Under the pieces are notes generated by a model, which saw only the letters and a list, made by a program, of their open reading frames with translations, searched no databases and was not told where the DNA came from. Below, piece by piece: positions 1 to 11,191 of a stretch of DNA of 64,000 nt. The first letter of the stretch is position 1, and the number at the start of each line of letters is the position of its first letter. Both the position numbers and the translations under genes were made by a program. This DNA comes from Micromonospora sp. CCTCC AA 2012012 (lineage in GTDB: Bacteria; Actinomycetota; Actinomycetes; Mycobacteriales; Micromonosporaceae): NCBI RefSeq assembly GCF_040499845.1, contig NZ_CP159342.1, positions 1,364,001 through 1,428,000 of the forward strand, in the 5' to 3' direction.

Positions 1-811
<811 letters not shown>

Positions 812-816
812 CCTCA

Positions 817-856
817 GGCGGGCCCCGGCGAACCGTCCGCGTCGCCGGGGCCCGCC
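817..856 (+). terminator. Hairpin terminator after xylanase gene
   Basis: A perfect 15-bp inverted repeat (817-831 with 842-856, 10-nt loop) begins 5 bases after the stop codon. There is no T-tract, as is common in high-GC actinobacteria. Confidence 0.75.
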
Positions 857-951
857 GTCTACGGTGGGTTAGAAGATCGCGCGTGGGGTACCACCCGCTG
901 CACGACGAACCCCGACGCACGGCGGGGCGGCACACCCGAGGGAGCACACCC

Positions 952-1257
952 ATGGCACTCAATGACGACGACATGCAGACCACCAGCGGCGGCGGCCTCG
1001 AAGGCCCGGCCGACGGTGGGGCGACCCCGGGCCACCAGGACGGCGGCGCGGACGGTGGCGCCGAGGGCCCGGCCGACGGTGGGGCGACCCCGGGCCACCA
1101 GGACGGCGGCGCGGACGGTGGCGCCGAGGGCCCGGCCGACGGTGGCGCGACGCCCGGTCAGCAGGACGGCGGTGCCGACGGTGGCGCCGAGGGTCCCGCC
1201 GACGGTGGCGCGACCCCGGGCCAGCAGGACGGCGGCGCCGACGGCAGCGCGAGCTGA
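952..1257 (+). CDS. Repeat peptide, 4 x 21-aa Asp/Gly-rich units (possible modified-peptide precursor)
   Basis: This 101-aa, very acidic protein has a short N-terminal part (MALNDDDMQTTSGGGLE) followed by four tandem 21-aa units of the form GPADGGATPG(H/Q)QDGGADGGAE, ending GSAS. Units 1 and 2 have His in the variable position, units 3 and 4 have Gln. It has no signal peptide, membrane segment or Cys. The ATG at 952 has a GAGGGA ribosome-binding site and is the first start in frame after the xylanase terminator. The stop is 1 base before the GTG start of a JmjC-family oxygenase, so the two are almost certainly co-translated. I infer that it may be a substrate of that oxygenase; no family is recognised. 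Confidence 0.75.
   Translation: MALNDDDMQTTSGGGLEGPADGGATPGHQDGGADGGAEGPADGGATPGHQDGGADGGAEGPADGGATPGQQDGGADGGAEGPADGGATPGQQDGGADGSAS
1003..1254 (+). repeat. Four in-frame 63-bp tandem repeats
   Basis: The units are 1003-1065, 1066-1128, 1129-1191 and 1192-1254. Units 1 and 2 are identical at all 63 bases, which suggests recent duplication; units 3 and 4 differ mainly at third positions and by the His-to-Gln codon change. Confidence 0.95.
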
Positions 1258-1258
1258 C

Positions 1259-2530
1259 GTGACGTACCTCGACCCGCCGGACGGCCACGGCCGTCCGGCG
1301 GTTCCGTCTCCGGCCGCCGACGCCCTCGCCCGCTGCATCAGCGTCGAGCCGGCCAAGTTCGCCGCCGCGCACTGGGGACGCGCGCCGCTGCTGTCCCGCG
1401 CCGCCGAACTGCCCAACCCGCGGGGCTTCACCGACCTGCTCAGCCCCGCCGACGCCGACGAACTGCTCAGCCGGCGGGGACTGCGTACCCCGTTCCTGCG
1501 GGTGGCGAAGGACGGCCAGCTCGTGCCGGCGGCCCGGTGGACCGGCGGCGGCGGCGCCGGCGCCGAGATCGGCGACCAGGTCCTCGACGAGCGCATCCTG
1601 GCGCAGTACGCCGGCGGCGCGACCCTGGTGCTGCAGGGCCTGCACCGGATCTGGCCGGCCCTGGTCGACTTCGCCCGCGACCTCGGCACCGCGCTGCGCC
1701 AGCCGTTGCAGGTCAACGCCTACCTGACGCCGGCCGGCAGCCAGGGCTTCGCCACCCACTACGACACCCACGACGTCTTCGTGCTCCAGGTCGACGGCCG
1801 CAAGCACTGGCGGATCCACCCGCCGGTGCTGCCCGACCCGCTGGAGAAGCAGCCCTGGGGCGGCCGGGCCGACGAGGTCTCCGCCACCGCCGACGGGTCC
1901 GCCGCGCTCGACGTGGTGCTGGAGCCGGGCGACGCGCTCTATCTGCCCCGCGGCTGGCTGCACAGCGCGCAGGCGCAGGAGTCCGCCTCGCTGCACCTCA
2001 CCGTCGGCATCCGGGCGCTGACCCGCTACGCCATGGTCGAGGAGCTGCTCGCGCTCGCCGCCGAGGACGCCCGCCTGCGCGCCGGGCTGCCCTTCGGCAC
2101 CGACGTGACCGACCCGGACGCGATCGAGCCGGAGCTGACCGAGACGGTCGAGGCGCTGCGCGACTGGCTGCTGCGGGCCGACCCCGCCGCCGTCGCCGCC
2201 CGGCTGCGCGACCGGGCCTGGCCGGCCGCCCGTCCGGCCCCCATCCGCCCGCTGGCCCAGGCGGCGGCCCTGGCCGCCCTCGACCCGGACAGCCGGGTCG
2301 CCCTCCGGGCCGGCCTGCGCTGGCAGCTCGCCCCCACCGGCGACGGGAAGGTCGCGCTGCGGCTCTTCGACCGCACCATCACCCTGCCCGGCACCTGCGA
2401 GCCGGCGCTGCGCGTCCTGCTCGGTGGCGAGGTGACCCGGGTCGGTGACCTGCCCGGCCTCGACGACGACGCCGACCGCCTCGTGCTGGCCCGCCGGCTG
2501 CTCACCGAAGCCGTCCTGACGCCCGCCTGA
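1259..2530 (+). CDS. JmjC/cupin-type 2-oxoglutarate-Fe(II) oxygenase, ribosomal-oxygenase-like
   Basis: This 423-aa protein resembles the Cupin_4/ROX family (YcfD, NO66, MINA53), which hydroxylates Arg or His residues on proteins. The Fe-binding HxD is visible in ATHYDTHDVF (about residue 166), the distal His in PRGWLHSA (about 238), and the KHWRIHPP strand typical of the family lies just after the HxD. The C-terminal 150 residues would correspond to the dimerisation and winged-helix parts. The GTG at 1259 begins 1 base after the stop of the repeat-peptide gene, so translation is coupled. The family call is strong. The substrate is unknown; the adjacent repeat peptide is the obvious candidate, but a ribosomal protein is the alternative. 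Confidence 0.85.
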   Translation: MTYLDPPDGHGRPAVPSPAADALARCISVEPAKFAAAHWGRAPLLSRAAELPNPRGFTDLLSPADADELLSRRGLRTPFLRVAKDGQLVPAARWTGGGGAGAEIGDQVLDERILAQYAGGATLVLQGLHRIWPALVDFARDLGTALRQPLQVNAYLTPAGSQGFATHYDTHDVFVLQVDGRKHWRIHPPVLPDPLEKQPWGGRADEVSATADGSAALDVVLEPGDALYLPRGWLHSAQAQESASLHLTVGIRALTRYAMVEELLALAAEDARLRAGLPFGTDVTDPDAIEPELTETVEALRDWLLRADPAAVAARLRDRAWPAARPAPIRPLAQAAALAALDPDSRVALRAGLRWQLAPTGDGKVALRLFDRTITLPGTCEPALRVLLGGEVTRVGDLPGLDDDADRLVLARRLLTEAVLTPA

Positions 2531-2537
2531 GCACCGT

Positions 2538-2569
2538 CGGTCGGCGACCCCGTCCCGGGTCGCCGACCG
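2538..2569. terminator. Bidirectional hairpin between convergent genes
   Basis: A 13-bp perfect stem (2538-2550 with 2557-2569), extended by AGCAC/GTGCT outer pairs, sits between the oxygenase stop and the stop of the convergent membrane-protein gene. Confidence 0.75.
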
Positions 2570-2576
2570 GTCGTGC

Positions 2577-3242
2577 TCAGCGGGTCAGCACGAGCAGGGC
2601 GATGGTGGTCAGCAGGCCCGCGACCAGCACCACGATGATCGGACGCGGGCCCAGCACCGCGTGCCGGCGGTCCGCCAGCAGCCGGGCCGGCGCCAATCCG
2701 AGCAGCGGACCGACCAGCGTCACCACCAGCGCCAGCACCGGCATGCCCACCGCCAGGTCGCCGCCGCTGCCCGCGCCGACCGCCCGGGCCCCCGCCCCGA
2801 GGGCGTACGCGGCCACCGAACCGCCGATGCCGCAGAACGCCAGCAGCGGGTTCACCGAGCCGGGCAGCTCACCCGGCTGACGGGTCCGGTCCAGCAGCTC
2901 CCGCACCCCGCGCAGCAGCGGCACCGGGTCACCCTCGGCGTCCCGCGCCGGCCCCGGCGGGTCACCCAGCCGCCGGCCGCCCCCACCGAGCCGCAGCCGC
3001 AGCTGCTGCCACAGGTGGGTCGCCTCGGCGTCGACCCGCTCGACCAGCTCCCGCGCCTCGACCACCGCCGCCTCCGCGCGGCGTACCTCCTCGGTGGCCT
3101 CGGCGACGGCCCGCTCGGCGGCGGCGCACTGCTGCGCGTACCAGTCGTGCGCCTCGGCGCGCTGGGTGGCCACCCGGGCGGTCAGCTCGGCGAGCCGACG
3201 CAGCTGGGCGGCGTACGTGTCACTGGTGACCGGTTCGTTCAT
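2577..3242 (-). CDS. Membrane protein with N-terminal coiled coil, last gene of FtsK-like operon
   Basis: This 221-aa protein has an Ala/Glu/Arg-rich coiled coil (about residues 10-85) and a hydrophobic C-terminal half with about three membrane segments (from roughly NPLLAFCGIGG to the IIVVLVAGLLTTIALLVL end). It has no recognised domain. The ATG at 3242 overlaps the stop of the FtsK-like gene by four bases (ATGA), so the two are translationally coupled. I infer that it anchors or opens a membrane path for the ATPase complex; this rests only on the linkage and topology. Confidence 0.8.
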   Translation of the reverse strand: MNEPVTSDTYAAQLRRLAELTARVATQRAEAHDWYAQQCAAAERAVAEATEEVRRAEAAVVEARELVERVDAEATHLWQQLRLRLGGGGRRLGDPPGPARDAEGDPVPLLRGVRELLDRTRQPGELPGSVNPLLAFCGIGGSVAAYALGAGARAVGAGSGGDLAVGMPVLALVVTLVGPLLGLAPARLLADRRHAVLGPRPIIVVLVAGLLTTIALLVLTR

Positions 3243-5911
3243 CGGGACGGACCATAAGGGATGATCACCTGTCCGGTGCGGTGCACCGCCCGGTCGAAGT
3301 AGAGACCCCGCCACGGCCGGGGATACCAGTCCGGGCCACCGCTGCCCGGATAGAGCGAGGAGCCCAGCTCGCCGCCCTGCACGTCCAGCGCCACCCACGC
3401 CCCGATCTGGTCGGTACGGGCCGCCGGCCCGCCCAGGTCCACCCGCATCCGGGCCACGCCCCGCCACCACGCCAGCACGTGCGTACGCCGTTCCGGCCCG
3501 TCGTGCAGGATCCGCCGCAGCTGCTCCAGCCCGGTCCGCCGCCCGGCTCGCCCGGCGAGTTGACCAGCCGCCGCGTCGACCGCGTAGAGCAGCAGGTAGT
3601 GCGGCGTGTTCGCGGCACCCGGCGCGCCCAGCGAGTCGCCCACCTCGGCCATCAGCTCCGACACGCTGTCCTCGTCGTACCAGGCGGCGTCGTCGGCGAG
3701 GTCCTCGTACAGCTCGCGGGCGGCCGGGTCGGCGTCCGGGTCGAGGCAGGCGATGGAGAACCGGGCCGTGCCGGGGCGGTGCTGGCGGGCCAGGGAGCGG
3801 GCGGCGGCGTCCAGCACCGCGCAGGCCTCGTCGACCCGGGTGCCCAGCACCGCCAGGTTCCGCCCGGGGGCGCGGGGCAGCCGCAGCGCCGCCGACCGGG
3901 CCTGCACGTCGATGATCTCCCCGAGCAGCGCCACCGGGCTGCGCGGCACCCCCTGCTCCGGCGCGGAGAGGGCCCGGAAGTCCGGGGCGTCGGCCAGCCG
4001 CGGGATCGCGTCGCCGTCGAAGAGCCGGGCCGGGGCGGCGTCGGCGGGGCGCATCCGCCACAGCCGGTGCTGCAACTCGCTCCAACTCTCCCAGTCGCTG
4101 GCGGACGGGATCCGGGCCACCTCGTTCCCCTCGGCCAGCCCGGACTCGGCGTTGACCACCGCGTGGTGCCGGGGGAGCGACTGCGCGGCGTCGTTGCGTT
4201 CGGCCAGGATGCGCAGCGCCTTCGGCAGCGCGATCCGCAGGGTGAACTGGGCGACCAGCGCCGGCCGCCCCCACAGCGCCTCGATGCCGCGTACGTCCTG
4301 CGAGGCCAGCACCAGGTGGATGCCCTGCGACCGGCCCCGCCGGGCCAGGTCCTCCAGCAGGTCGGCGGCCTCCCGGGCGACCACGTCCCGGCCGGCCAGC
4401 AGCGCCTGGAACTCGTCGACCACCGCGACGATCCGGGGCCAGTGCCCGGTCGGGTCGACCGCCCGCAGCTCGGCCAGCTTGGTGACCTCGTGCTTCTTCG
4501 CGGCGTCCGCCCGGCGGCGCAGCTCCTCGGCGAGGAAGCGCAGCAGCGCCAGCCCGAACTCCCGGTCGGTGTTGACGTTGATGCCGACCAGCCGCATGTG
4601 CGGCAGCCAGCTCGGGTCCCGCCGGCCCTTCGCGAACCGGGCGAAGGACACCCCCTCCTTGAAGTCCAGCAGATAGAACTCCAGCTCGGTGGGGGAGTAG
4701 CGGGACGCCAACGCGCCGATCCAGGCGAAGATCAGGTTGGTCTTGCCGGTGCCGGACGGGCCGCCGATCAGCGCGTGCGGCGGATAGTCGCCGAGGGTCA
4801 GCAGCACCGGCCGGCCGTGCGGGCCCTCCCCGATCGGGGCGGTCAGGCCGTGCGCCGAGTCCTCCTGCCAGAACCGGTCCGGTGGCGGCAGCAGGTCGCT
4901 GAACGGGGCCGGTGGGGGACCGGCGTTGACCCGCGACGCGACCTCCCGGCAGGTCTCGGTGACCATGGTGGCCGGGGGCGCGGCGTCCAGGGTGACCGGT
5001 AGCCCGGCGATTCGGGCGCCGTCGGGTTGCACCACCACCCGGGTCACCGTCGGGTGGTCGGGCAGGTCGATGCCGCGCACCACCAGGTGCACCCCGCAGG
5101 CCGCGCCGGTGCGGACCACCCGGTCCAGCTGGCCGCGTTCGTGCCGGTTCAGCTCGTCACCGCCGAGCAGCACCGCCACCCGCCACGGCTCCGGTCGCCG
5201 GCCGGTCGCCGTCGCCAGCTCGCGCAGCGAGCCGTGCTCGCCGGCCAGCACCGTCTCGTTGATCCGGCGGATCTGCTCCACCAGGTCGTCCAGCAGCCGG
5301 CCCAGTCCGCCGGGGCCCACGAAGGTGAGCAGTCCGGCGGTGCCCAGCGGGGCGAACCCGGCCAGGCCGCCGCCGAGGTGCTCGGGGTCGTACCCGAAGA
5401 GCCGGACGGTGCCGGGGTCGGCGCGGCCGACGGAGCGCAGCAGCAGCGCGGGCACCACCGCGGCGATGCCGTCGGTGTCGTCGCCGGCCAGGTGCACGTG
5501 CCCGGCGTCCAGCAGCGGCACCAGCGCCGGCACCGGTTCCGCGCCGGCGATCCGGACCGTGCCCACCCGCACCGCGCCGGGCGGCTCGGCCCGCCCGGCG
5601 GGCGTGGGCCGCCACCGCGACCACGGCGCCGACGCCGCGCCGGGTGCCTCCCGCTCCGCCGCCACCGCCGCCCGCCGGGCCAGCTCCGCGATCCGCGCGG
5701 TGTGCCGGGCGTCGATCTCGGCCAGCCGGCGGTCCCGGGCGGCACCCACCCGCTCGGGTACGGCGGCCGCGGCGCGGCGCACCCGCGCCAGCCGCTCCTC
5801 CCCGGCGGTCAGCTCCGCGCCGGCCGTGGCCAGCCGGTTCCGGGTGGCGCCCAGCGCCTCGGAGAGCATTCCCCGAACCCGGGTCACGAGCTGGGTGCGT
5901 ACGTCAGCCAT
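3239..5911 (-). CDS. FtsK/SpoIIIE-like ATPase with N-terminal coiled coil
   Basis: This 890-aa protein has an N-terminal coiled coil (about residues 15-90), a middle region of about 250 residues without a clear assignment, an FtsK/SpoIIIE P-loop domain with Walker A GGPSGTGKTN (about 383) and Walker B IVAVVDEFQALL (about 494), then a second NTPase-like domain around NLAVLGTRVDEA that lacks a GKT motif. An active plus a degenerate domain recalls EccC-type ATPases, but there are no FtsK membrane helices. ATG at 5911 has a GGGAG site. It overlaps the upstream gene by 8 bases and the downstream gene by 4. It could move DNA or protein; the sequence does not decide which. Confidence 0.85.
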   Translation of the reverse strand: MADVRTQLVTRVRGMLSEALGATRNRLATAGAELTAGEERLARVRRAAAAVPERVGAARDRRLAEIDARHTARIAELARRAAVAAEREAPGAASAPWSRWRPTPAGRAEPPGAVRVGTVRIAGAEPVPALVPLLDAGHVHLAGDDTDGIAAVVPALLLRSVGRADPGTVRLFGYDPEHLGGGLAGFAPLGTAGLLTFVGPGGLGRLLDDLVEQIRRINETVLAGEHGSLRELATATGRRPEPWRVAVLLGGDELNRHERGQLDRVVRTGAACGVHLVVRGIDLPDHPTVTRVVVQPDGARIAGLPVTLDAAPPATMVTETCREVASRVNAGPPPAPFSDLLPPPDRFWQEDSAHGLTAPIGEGPHGRPVLLTLGDYPPHALIGGPSGTGKTNLIFAWIGALASRYSPTELEFYLLDFKEGVSFARFAKGRRDPSWLPHMRLVGINVNTDREFGLALLRFLAEELRRRADAAKKHEVTKLAELRAVDPTGHWPRIVAVVDEFQALLAGRDVVAREAADLLEDLARRGRSQGIHLVLASQDVRGIEALWGRPALVAQFTLRIALPKALRILAERNDAAQSLPRHHAVVNAESGLAEGNEVARIPSASDWESWSELQHRLWRMRPADAAPARLFDGDAIPRLADAPDFRALSAPEQGVPRSPVALLGEIIDVQARSAALRLPRAPGRNLAVLGTRVDEACAVLDAAARSLARQHRPGTARFSIACLDPDADPAARELYEDLADDAAWYDEDSVSELMAEVGDSLGAPGAANTPHYLLLYAVDAAAGQLAGRAGRRTGLEQLRRILHDGPERRTHVLAWWRGVARMRVDLGGPAARTDQIGAWVALDVQGGELGSSLYPGSGGPDWYPRPWRGLYFDRAVHRTGQVIIPYGPSR

Positions 5912-6791
5912 GGTTCTCCCGGCCGGTGTCCCGTTCGGTGGTCTCCGGCGGCAGGTCCCGACCCAGCCGCGCCAGCAGCACGCCCGTGAGCACCCCGGCG
6001 GTGACCGCCGGATCGGCCGCGTGCGGCTGCTCCTGGTCGCCGGAGCGGCGCGGCGGGGGCATCCGGCACACCCGGGTCAGCAGGCCCTCCAGCACCGGCG
6101 GCGGCAGCCCCGGCAGCAGGTCCCGCACCCGGCCGTCCAGCTCCCGGCGCAGCCGGCCCAGGTCGTCGGCCCGGGGCGGATGCCCGAGCAGCTCCCCGGC
6201 CAGGTCGCGCAGCAGCGGCGGGGCGACCGCGGCCAGCCCCAGGCCGACGTCCGCGTGCGCCCGGCGCAGCTCCCGGTGCAGCCGGTCCCGGTCGCCCGAG
6301 CGCACCCCGGTGACCACCCGACGCAGCAGGTCCCGCGCGTCGGGCACCCGCTCGTCCGGCTCGTCCGGCGGCCCCTCCCGCCCGCCGGTCAGCTCCGCGA
6401 CCCGCACCGCCCACCAGCGCCGCATCGTCGGATCCGCGCCCGACTCGGGCGGCGGCCCCGCCGGCTCCGGCGCGGCGTCACGGGGCGCGTCGTGCTTCGG
6501 CCGGCGCTCCGGCGACCTCGGCGCGGGCGCGCCGTCGGCGGCCAGCCCGATCGCCGCCAGATAGCCGGCGAGCTGCTCCTGGGCGACCCGCAGCGCGTAC
6601 CCGGCGGTCTCGGCGTGCTCGGTGGCGGCGGAGAGCTCCGGCACGCCCATCGGGTTCGCCGACTCCTGCCGCACCCAGCGCAGCCGCTCGGCGGCCTGGC
6701 CGAACTTCTCCAGCGCCAGCGCGAGCGGGGCGAGCGGCAGCTCCTCGGCGGCGGCGCGCACCTGCGCCCCGATGTCCTCGACGATGGACAC
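5904..6791 (-). CDS. Helical protein of FtsK-like operon, unknown function
   Basis: This 295-aa protein starts with GTG at 6791, 9 bases after the stop of the small helical gene. Residues 1-90 look like a helical hairpin (around LALALEKFGQAAERLRWVRQ and the ALRVAQEQLAGYLAAIGL helix), of the size and style of WXG100-like proteins but without a clear W-x-G. A Pro-rich linker follows, then a second helical domain rich in Arg/Leu. The C-terminus overlaps the ATPase start. No domain is recognised with confidence; a partner or substrate of the ATPase is inferred from the tight coupling. Confidence 0.75.
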   Translation of the reverse strand: MSIVEDIGAQVRAAAEELPLAPLALALEKFGQAAERLRWVRQESANPMGVPELSAATEHAETAGYALRVAQEQLAGYLAAIGLAADGAPAPRSPERRPKHDAPRDAAPEPAGPPPESGADPTMRRWWAVRVAELTGGREGPPDEPDERVPDARDLLRRVVTGVRSGDRDRLHRELRRAHADVGLGLAAVAPPLLRDLAGELLGHPPRADDLGRLRRELDGRVRDLLPGLPPPVLEGLLTRVCRMPPPRRSGDQEQPHAADPAVTAGVLTGVLLARLGRDLPPETTERDTGRENHG

Positions 6792-6800
6792 GGCCTGTGC

Positions 6801-7061
6801 CTACAGCGTCGAGACGTAGAGCTGCGCCTGCTCGACCGCGACCAGTGTCGCGGCCAGACACTCCTCCAGCTCCTGGCTGGCCTGGGTCAGCGAGGCCTGG
6901 GCCGCCTCCACCGTCTCGTGGCCGCTGCCCTCCAACGCGCCGGCCAGGGTCTGCTGCGCCTCGGCCAGCTTCTCGCCGGCCGCCTGCACGGCTGACTGCC
7001 CGTCACCTATCTGCTGGAGGGCGACATCGATGGCTGCCTTCAGCTCGGCGACGCTCGCCAC
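6801..7061 (-). CDS. Small helical-hairpin protein, WXG100-like size, first gene of FtsK-like operon
   Basis: This 86-aa, almost entirely helical, Ala/Gln/Glu-rich protein lacks Pro and membrane segments, and its two predicted helices break near EGSGHETVE. Size and fold style match ESX/WXG100 proteins, but the W-x-G turn is absent, so membership is only suggestive. The start is GTG at 7061 with a perfect AGGAGGT site (7066-7072 on the minus strand), the strongest in the operon, so it is probably made in excess over the later genes. It opens the four-gene operon with the FtsK-like ATPase. Confidence 0.75.
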   Translation of the reverse strand: MASVAELKAAIDVALQQIGDGQSAVQAAGEKLAEAQQTLAGALEGSGHETVEAAQASLTQASQELEECLAATLVAVEQAQLYVSTL

Positions 7062-7284
7062 GGGGACCTCCTGGGGGCGGGGAGATCTCCATTACAACCC
7101 ATCCCACCGGGTGAGCGAACATCCGCCCTCGCGGTGTTCCTGCCCCACTGTCCGATTCCGCCCCTGACGTGCGCGAAGGCCCGCCGGCCCGAACCGACGC
7201 AGTCCCGTCGGCGCTCCGTCCGGTCCCGCCGGCGAGTCACCCGTGCGTCCCGCTGTGCGGAACCGGTGGCGCCGGCCCGGTGGG

Positions 7285-7680
7285 TCAGCCCCGGCCGCCG
7301 GGCTCCCGGCGCAGCCAGCGGGGGCCGTACACCTCGGCGCCCAGCGCGCCGACCCGGGCCCGCAGCTCCCGGTCGGCGGTGACCACCAGCCGGCGGCGCT
7401 CCGGCGCCGCCGCGACCAGCTCCACCATCGTGTCGTCGCCCGAACCGGGCGCGGCGACCACCCGCACCCCCGGTACGCCCGGCACGTCCCGGGCCGCCCC
7501 CTCCAGCACCAGGACCACCTCCACCGGCGGGTCCAGCTCCGGCGGCACCCCGCGCTCCGCGACCGGCAGCAGCGCGTCCCGCAGCCGGGCCGCGGCCCCC
7601 GCCCGGTCCCGCCACCAGCCGTCCGGGCGGGAACCCACCACGTTGGCGCCGTCGACGATCAGCAGTGGTCCGCTCTCCAT
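7285..7680 (-). CDS. NYN/PIN-like domain protein (putative ribonuclease)
   Basis: This 131-aa single-domain protein has the acidic residues of NYN/YacP-type nucleases in order: LLIVDGANVVG near the start, GSGDDTMVELV in the middle and LVVTADRELRARV near the end, followed by a GAEVYGPRWL strand. Such proteins cut RNA with a metal in a PIN-like fold. The gene is divergent from the ClpC-type gene with a 120-bp gap. ATG at 7680 has a CAGGCT box just upstream rather than a clear ribosome-binding site. The specific RNA target is unknown. Confidence 0.8.
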   Translation of the reverse strand: MESGPLLIVDGANVVGSRPDGWWRDRAGAAARLRDALLPVAERGVPPELDPPVEVVLVLEGAARDVPGVPGVRVVAAPGSGDDTMVELVAAAPERRRLVVTADRELRARVGALGAEVYGPRWLRREPGGRG

Positions 7681-7736
7681 GCCCCCAGCCTGCCACCCGG
7701 GGGAGTTTGTCGCGCCGACCGCCGGGTAGCCACCGC

Positions 7737-7784
7737 CGACCGTGCCGCGCCCGCGGTGTCGCTCCGGCGACCGTGCCGCGCCCG
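7737..7784 (+). repeat. 17-bp direct repeat upstream of ClpC-type gene
   Basis: The 17-mer cgaccgtgccgcgcccg occurs at 7737-7753 and 7768-7784, a 31-bp period, ending 16 bases before the start codon of the unfoldase gene. The position would suit an operator in the promoter or leader, which is an inference. Confidence 0.5.
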
Positions 7785-7800
7785 ACTGCGGAGGACAGAG

Positions 7801-10356
<2,556 letters not shown>

Positions 10357-10370
10357 ACCGGAGGGCCGGC

Positions 10371-10538
10371 ATGACCGAACCGGAGGAGACCCGGGAGGAC
10401 ACCGAGCGCAGCGAACCGATCGTCGCGCCACCGACGGCGAACCCGTCCCGGGTCAAGGTGCCGCCGGAGGGGCTGAAGCAGCAGACCGACGAGGGCGACC
10501 CGACGCCGTCCGGGCCGCCGGCCGAACAGGAGGCGTGA
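10371..10538 (+). CDS. Small acidic hydrophilic protein
   Basis: This 55-aa, Glu/Pro/Thr-rich protein appears disordered and has no known domain. An upstream ATG at 10353 overlaps the unfoldase stop, but the ATG at 10371 has a good GGAGGG site (10360-10365) and is preferred. Its stop overlaps the next ATG by one base (TGATG), placing it firmly in an operon with the ClpC-type gene and DUF3140. A role as adaptor or substrate is only a guess. Confidence 0.6.
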   Translation: MTEPEETREDTERSEPIVAPPTANPSRVKVPPEGLKQQTDEGDPTPSGPPAEQEA

Positions 10539-10888
10539 TGGTACGCGAGAAGCGGCTGGATCCCGAGGTCGAGGTGATCTGGGACGACTTCCACGCCCAG
10601 GTCAACGTCCCCTCCGAGCAGCTGCGGCAGTGGCTGCTCACCCGGGGGTCGGGCGAGGAGGCGTTCGGCCCCGACCCGGACCTGAACCTGCCCGAGCCGG
10701 GGCGGCAGATCCTGCACGTGCTGAGCAAGCGGAAGGTCGACCTGACCCCGGAGGACATCGAGGTGATGCGGGAGGCCGTCGACCGCATCCAGTCCCTGGT
10801 CGAGTCGAAGCCGAAGCGGGGCAACGCCGACGACGAGTGGCGGCACTCCCTGCTCGACCTCGGGCACGACGTCCTCGTCGAACGCTGA
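10538..10888 (+). CDS. DUF3140 family protein
   Basis: This 116-aa protein begins MVREKRLDPEVEVIWDDFHA and has the LRQWLLT segment typical of DUF3140. The C-terminal half is helical (LTPEDIEVMREAVDRIQSLV). AGGAGG lies 5 bases before the ATG, which overlaps the upstream stop. DUF3140 has no established function; I recall homologs as short stand-alone proteins in actinobacteria. It is the last gene before a strong terminator. Confidence 0.75.
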   Translation: MVREKRLDPEVEVIWDDFHAQVNVPSEQLRQWLLTRGSGEEAFGPDPDLNLPEPGRQILHVLSKRKVDLTPEDIEVMREAVDRIQSLVESKPKRGNADDEWRHSLLDLGHDVLVER

Positions 10889-10895
10889 CCACGCG

Positions 10896-10928
10896 GACGG
10901 CACCCGGGGTTCCGCCCCGGGTGCCGTC
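10896..10928. terminator. Hairpin terminator, 14-bp stem
   Basis: A perfect 14-bp stem (10896-10909 with 10915-10928) with a 5-nt loop lies between the DUF3140 stop and the convergent small gene, so it probably serves both directions. Confidence 0.8.
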
Positions 10929-10938
10929 TCCGTGCGCC

Positions 10939-11172
10939 CTACTCGGATTCCATGCTGGGCAGTTGCAGGCCGGCGGCGTCGGCCGCGTCCTGCCGGTCGC
11001 CGCGGGCCCGCTCCTCCCGGCTGAGCAGGGTGGCGTACTCGGTGATGTCGGCCGCGTCCGGCACCTCCGGCAGCCGGCGCAGGAACGTCTCGACGTCCTG
11101 GGACGCGGCGGTGTGCGCGGCGGCCGCCTGACGCAGCAGTTCCCGCTGGTCGACGGGCTGGGGATCGGTCAT
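10939..11172 (-). CDS. Hypothetical small protein
   Basis: This 77-aa, Ala/Glu-rich, apparently helical protein has no recognised domain (core LRRLPEVPDAADITEYATLL). The ATG at 11172 is 19 bases downstream of the LysR stop on the same strand, so it is probably read through from that gene. It lacks signal peptide and membrane segments. Confidence 0.55.
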   Translation of the reverse strand: MTDPQPVDQRELLRQAAAAHTAASQDVETFLRRLPEVPDAADITEYATLLSREERARGDRQDAADAAGLQLPSMESE

Positions 11173-11191
11173 GGGGGACAGGTACCCACCG

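Noticed and set aside
1003..1254. CRISPR-like array
   Set aside because: The repeats are contiguous, in frame and without spacers; they are coding repeats.
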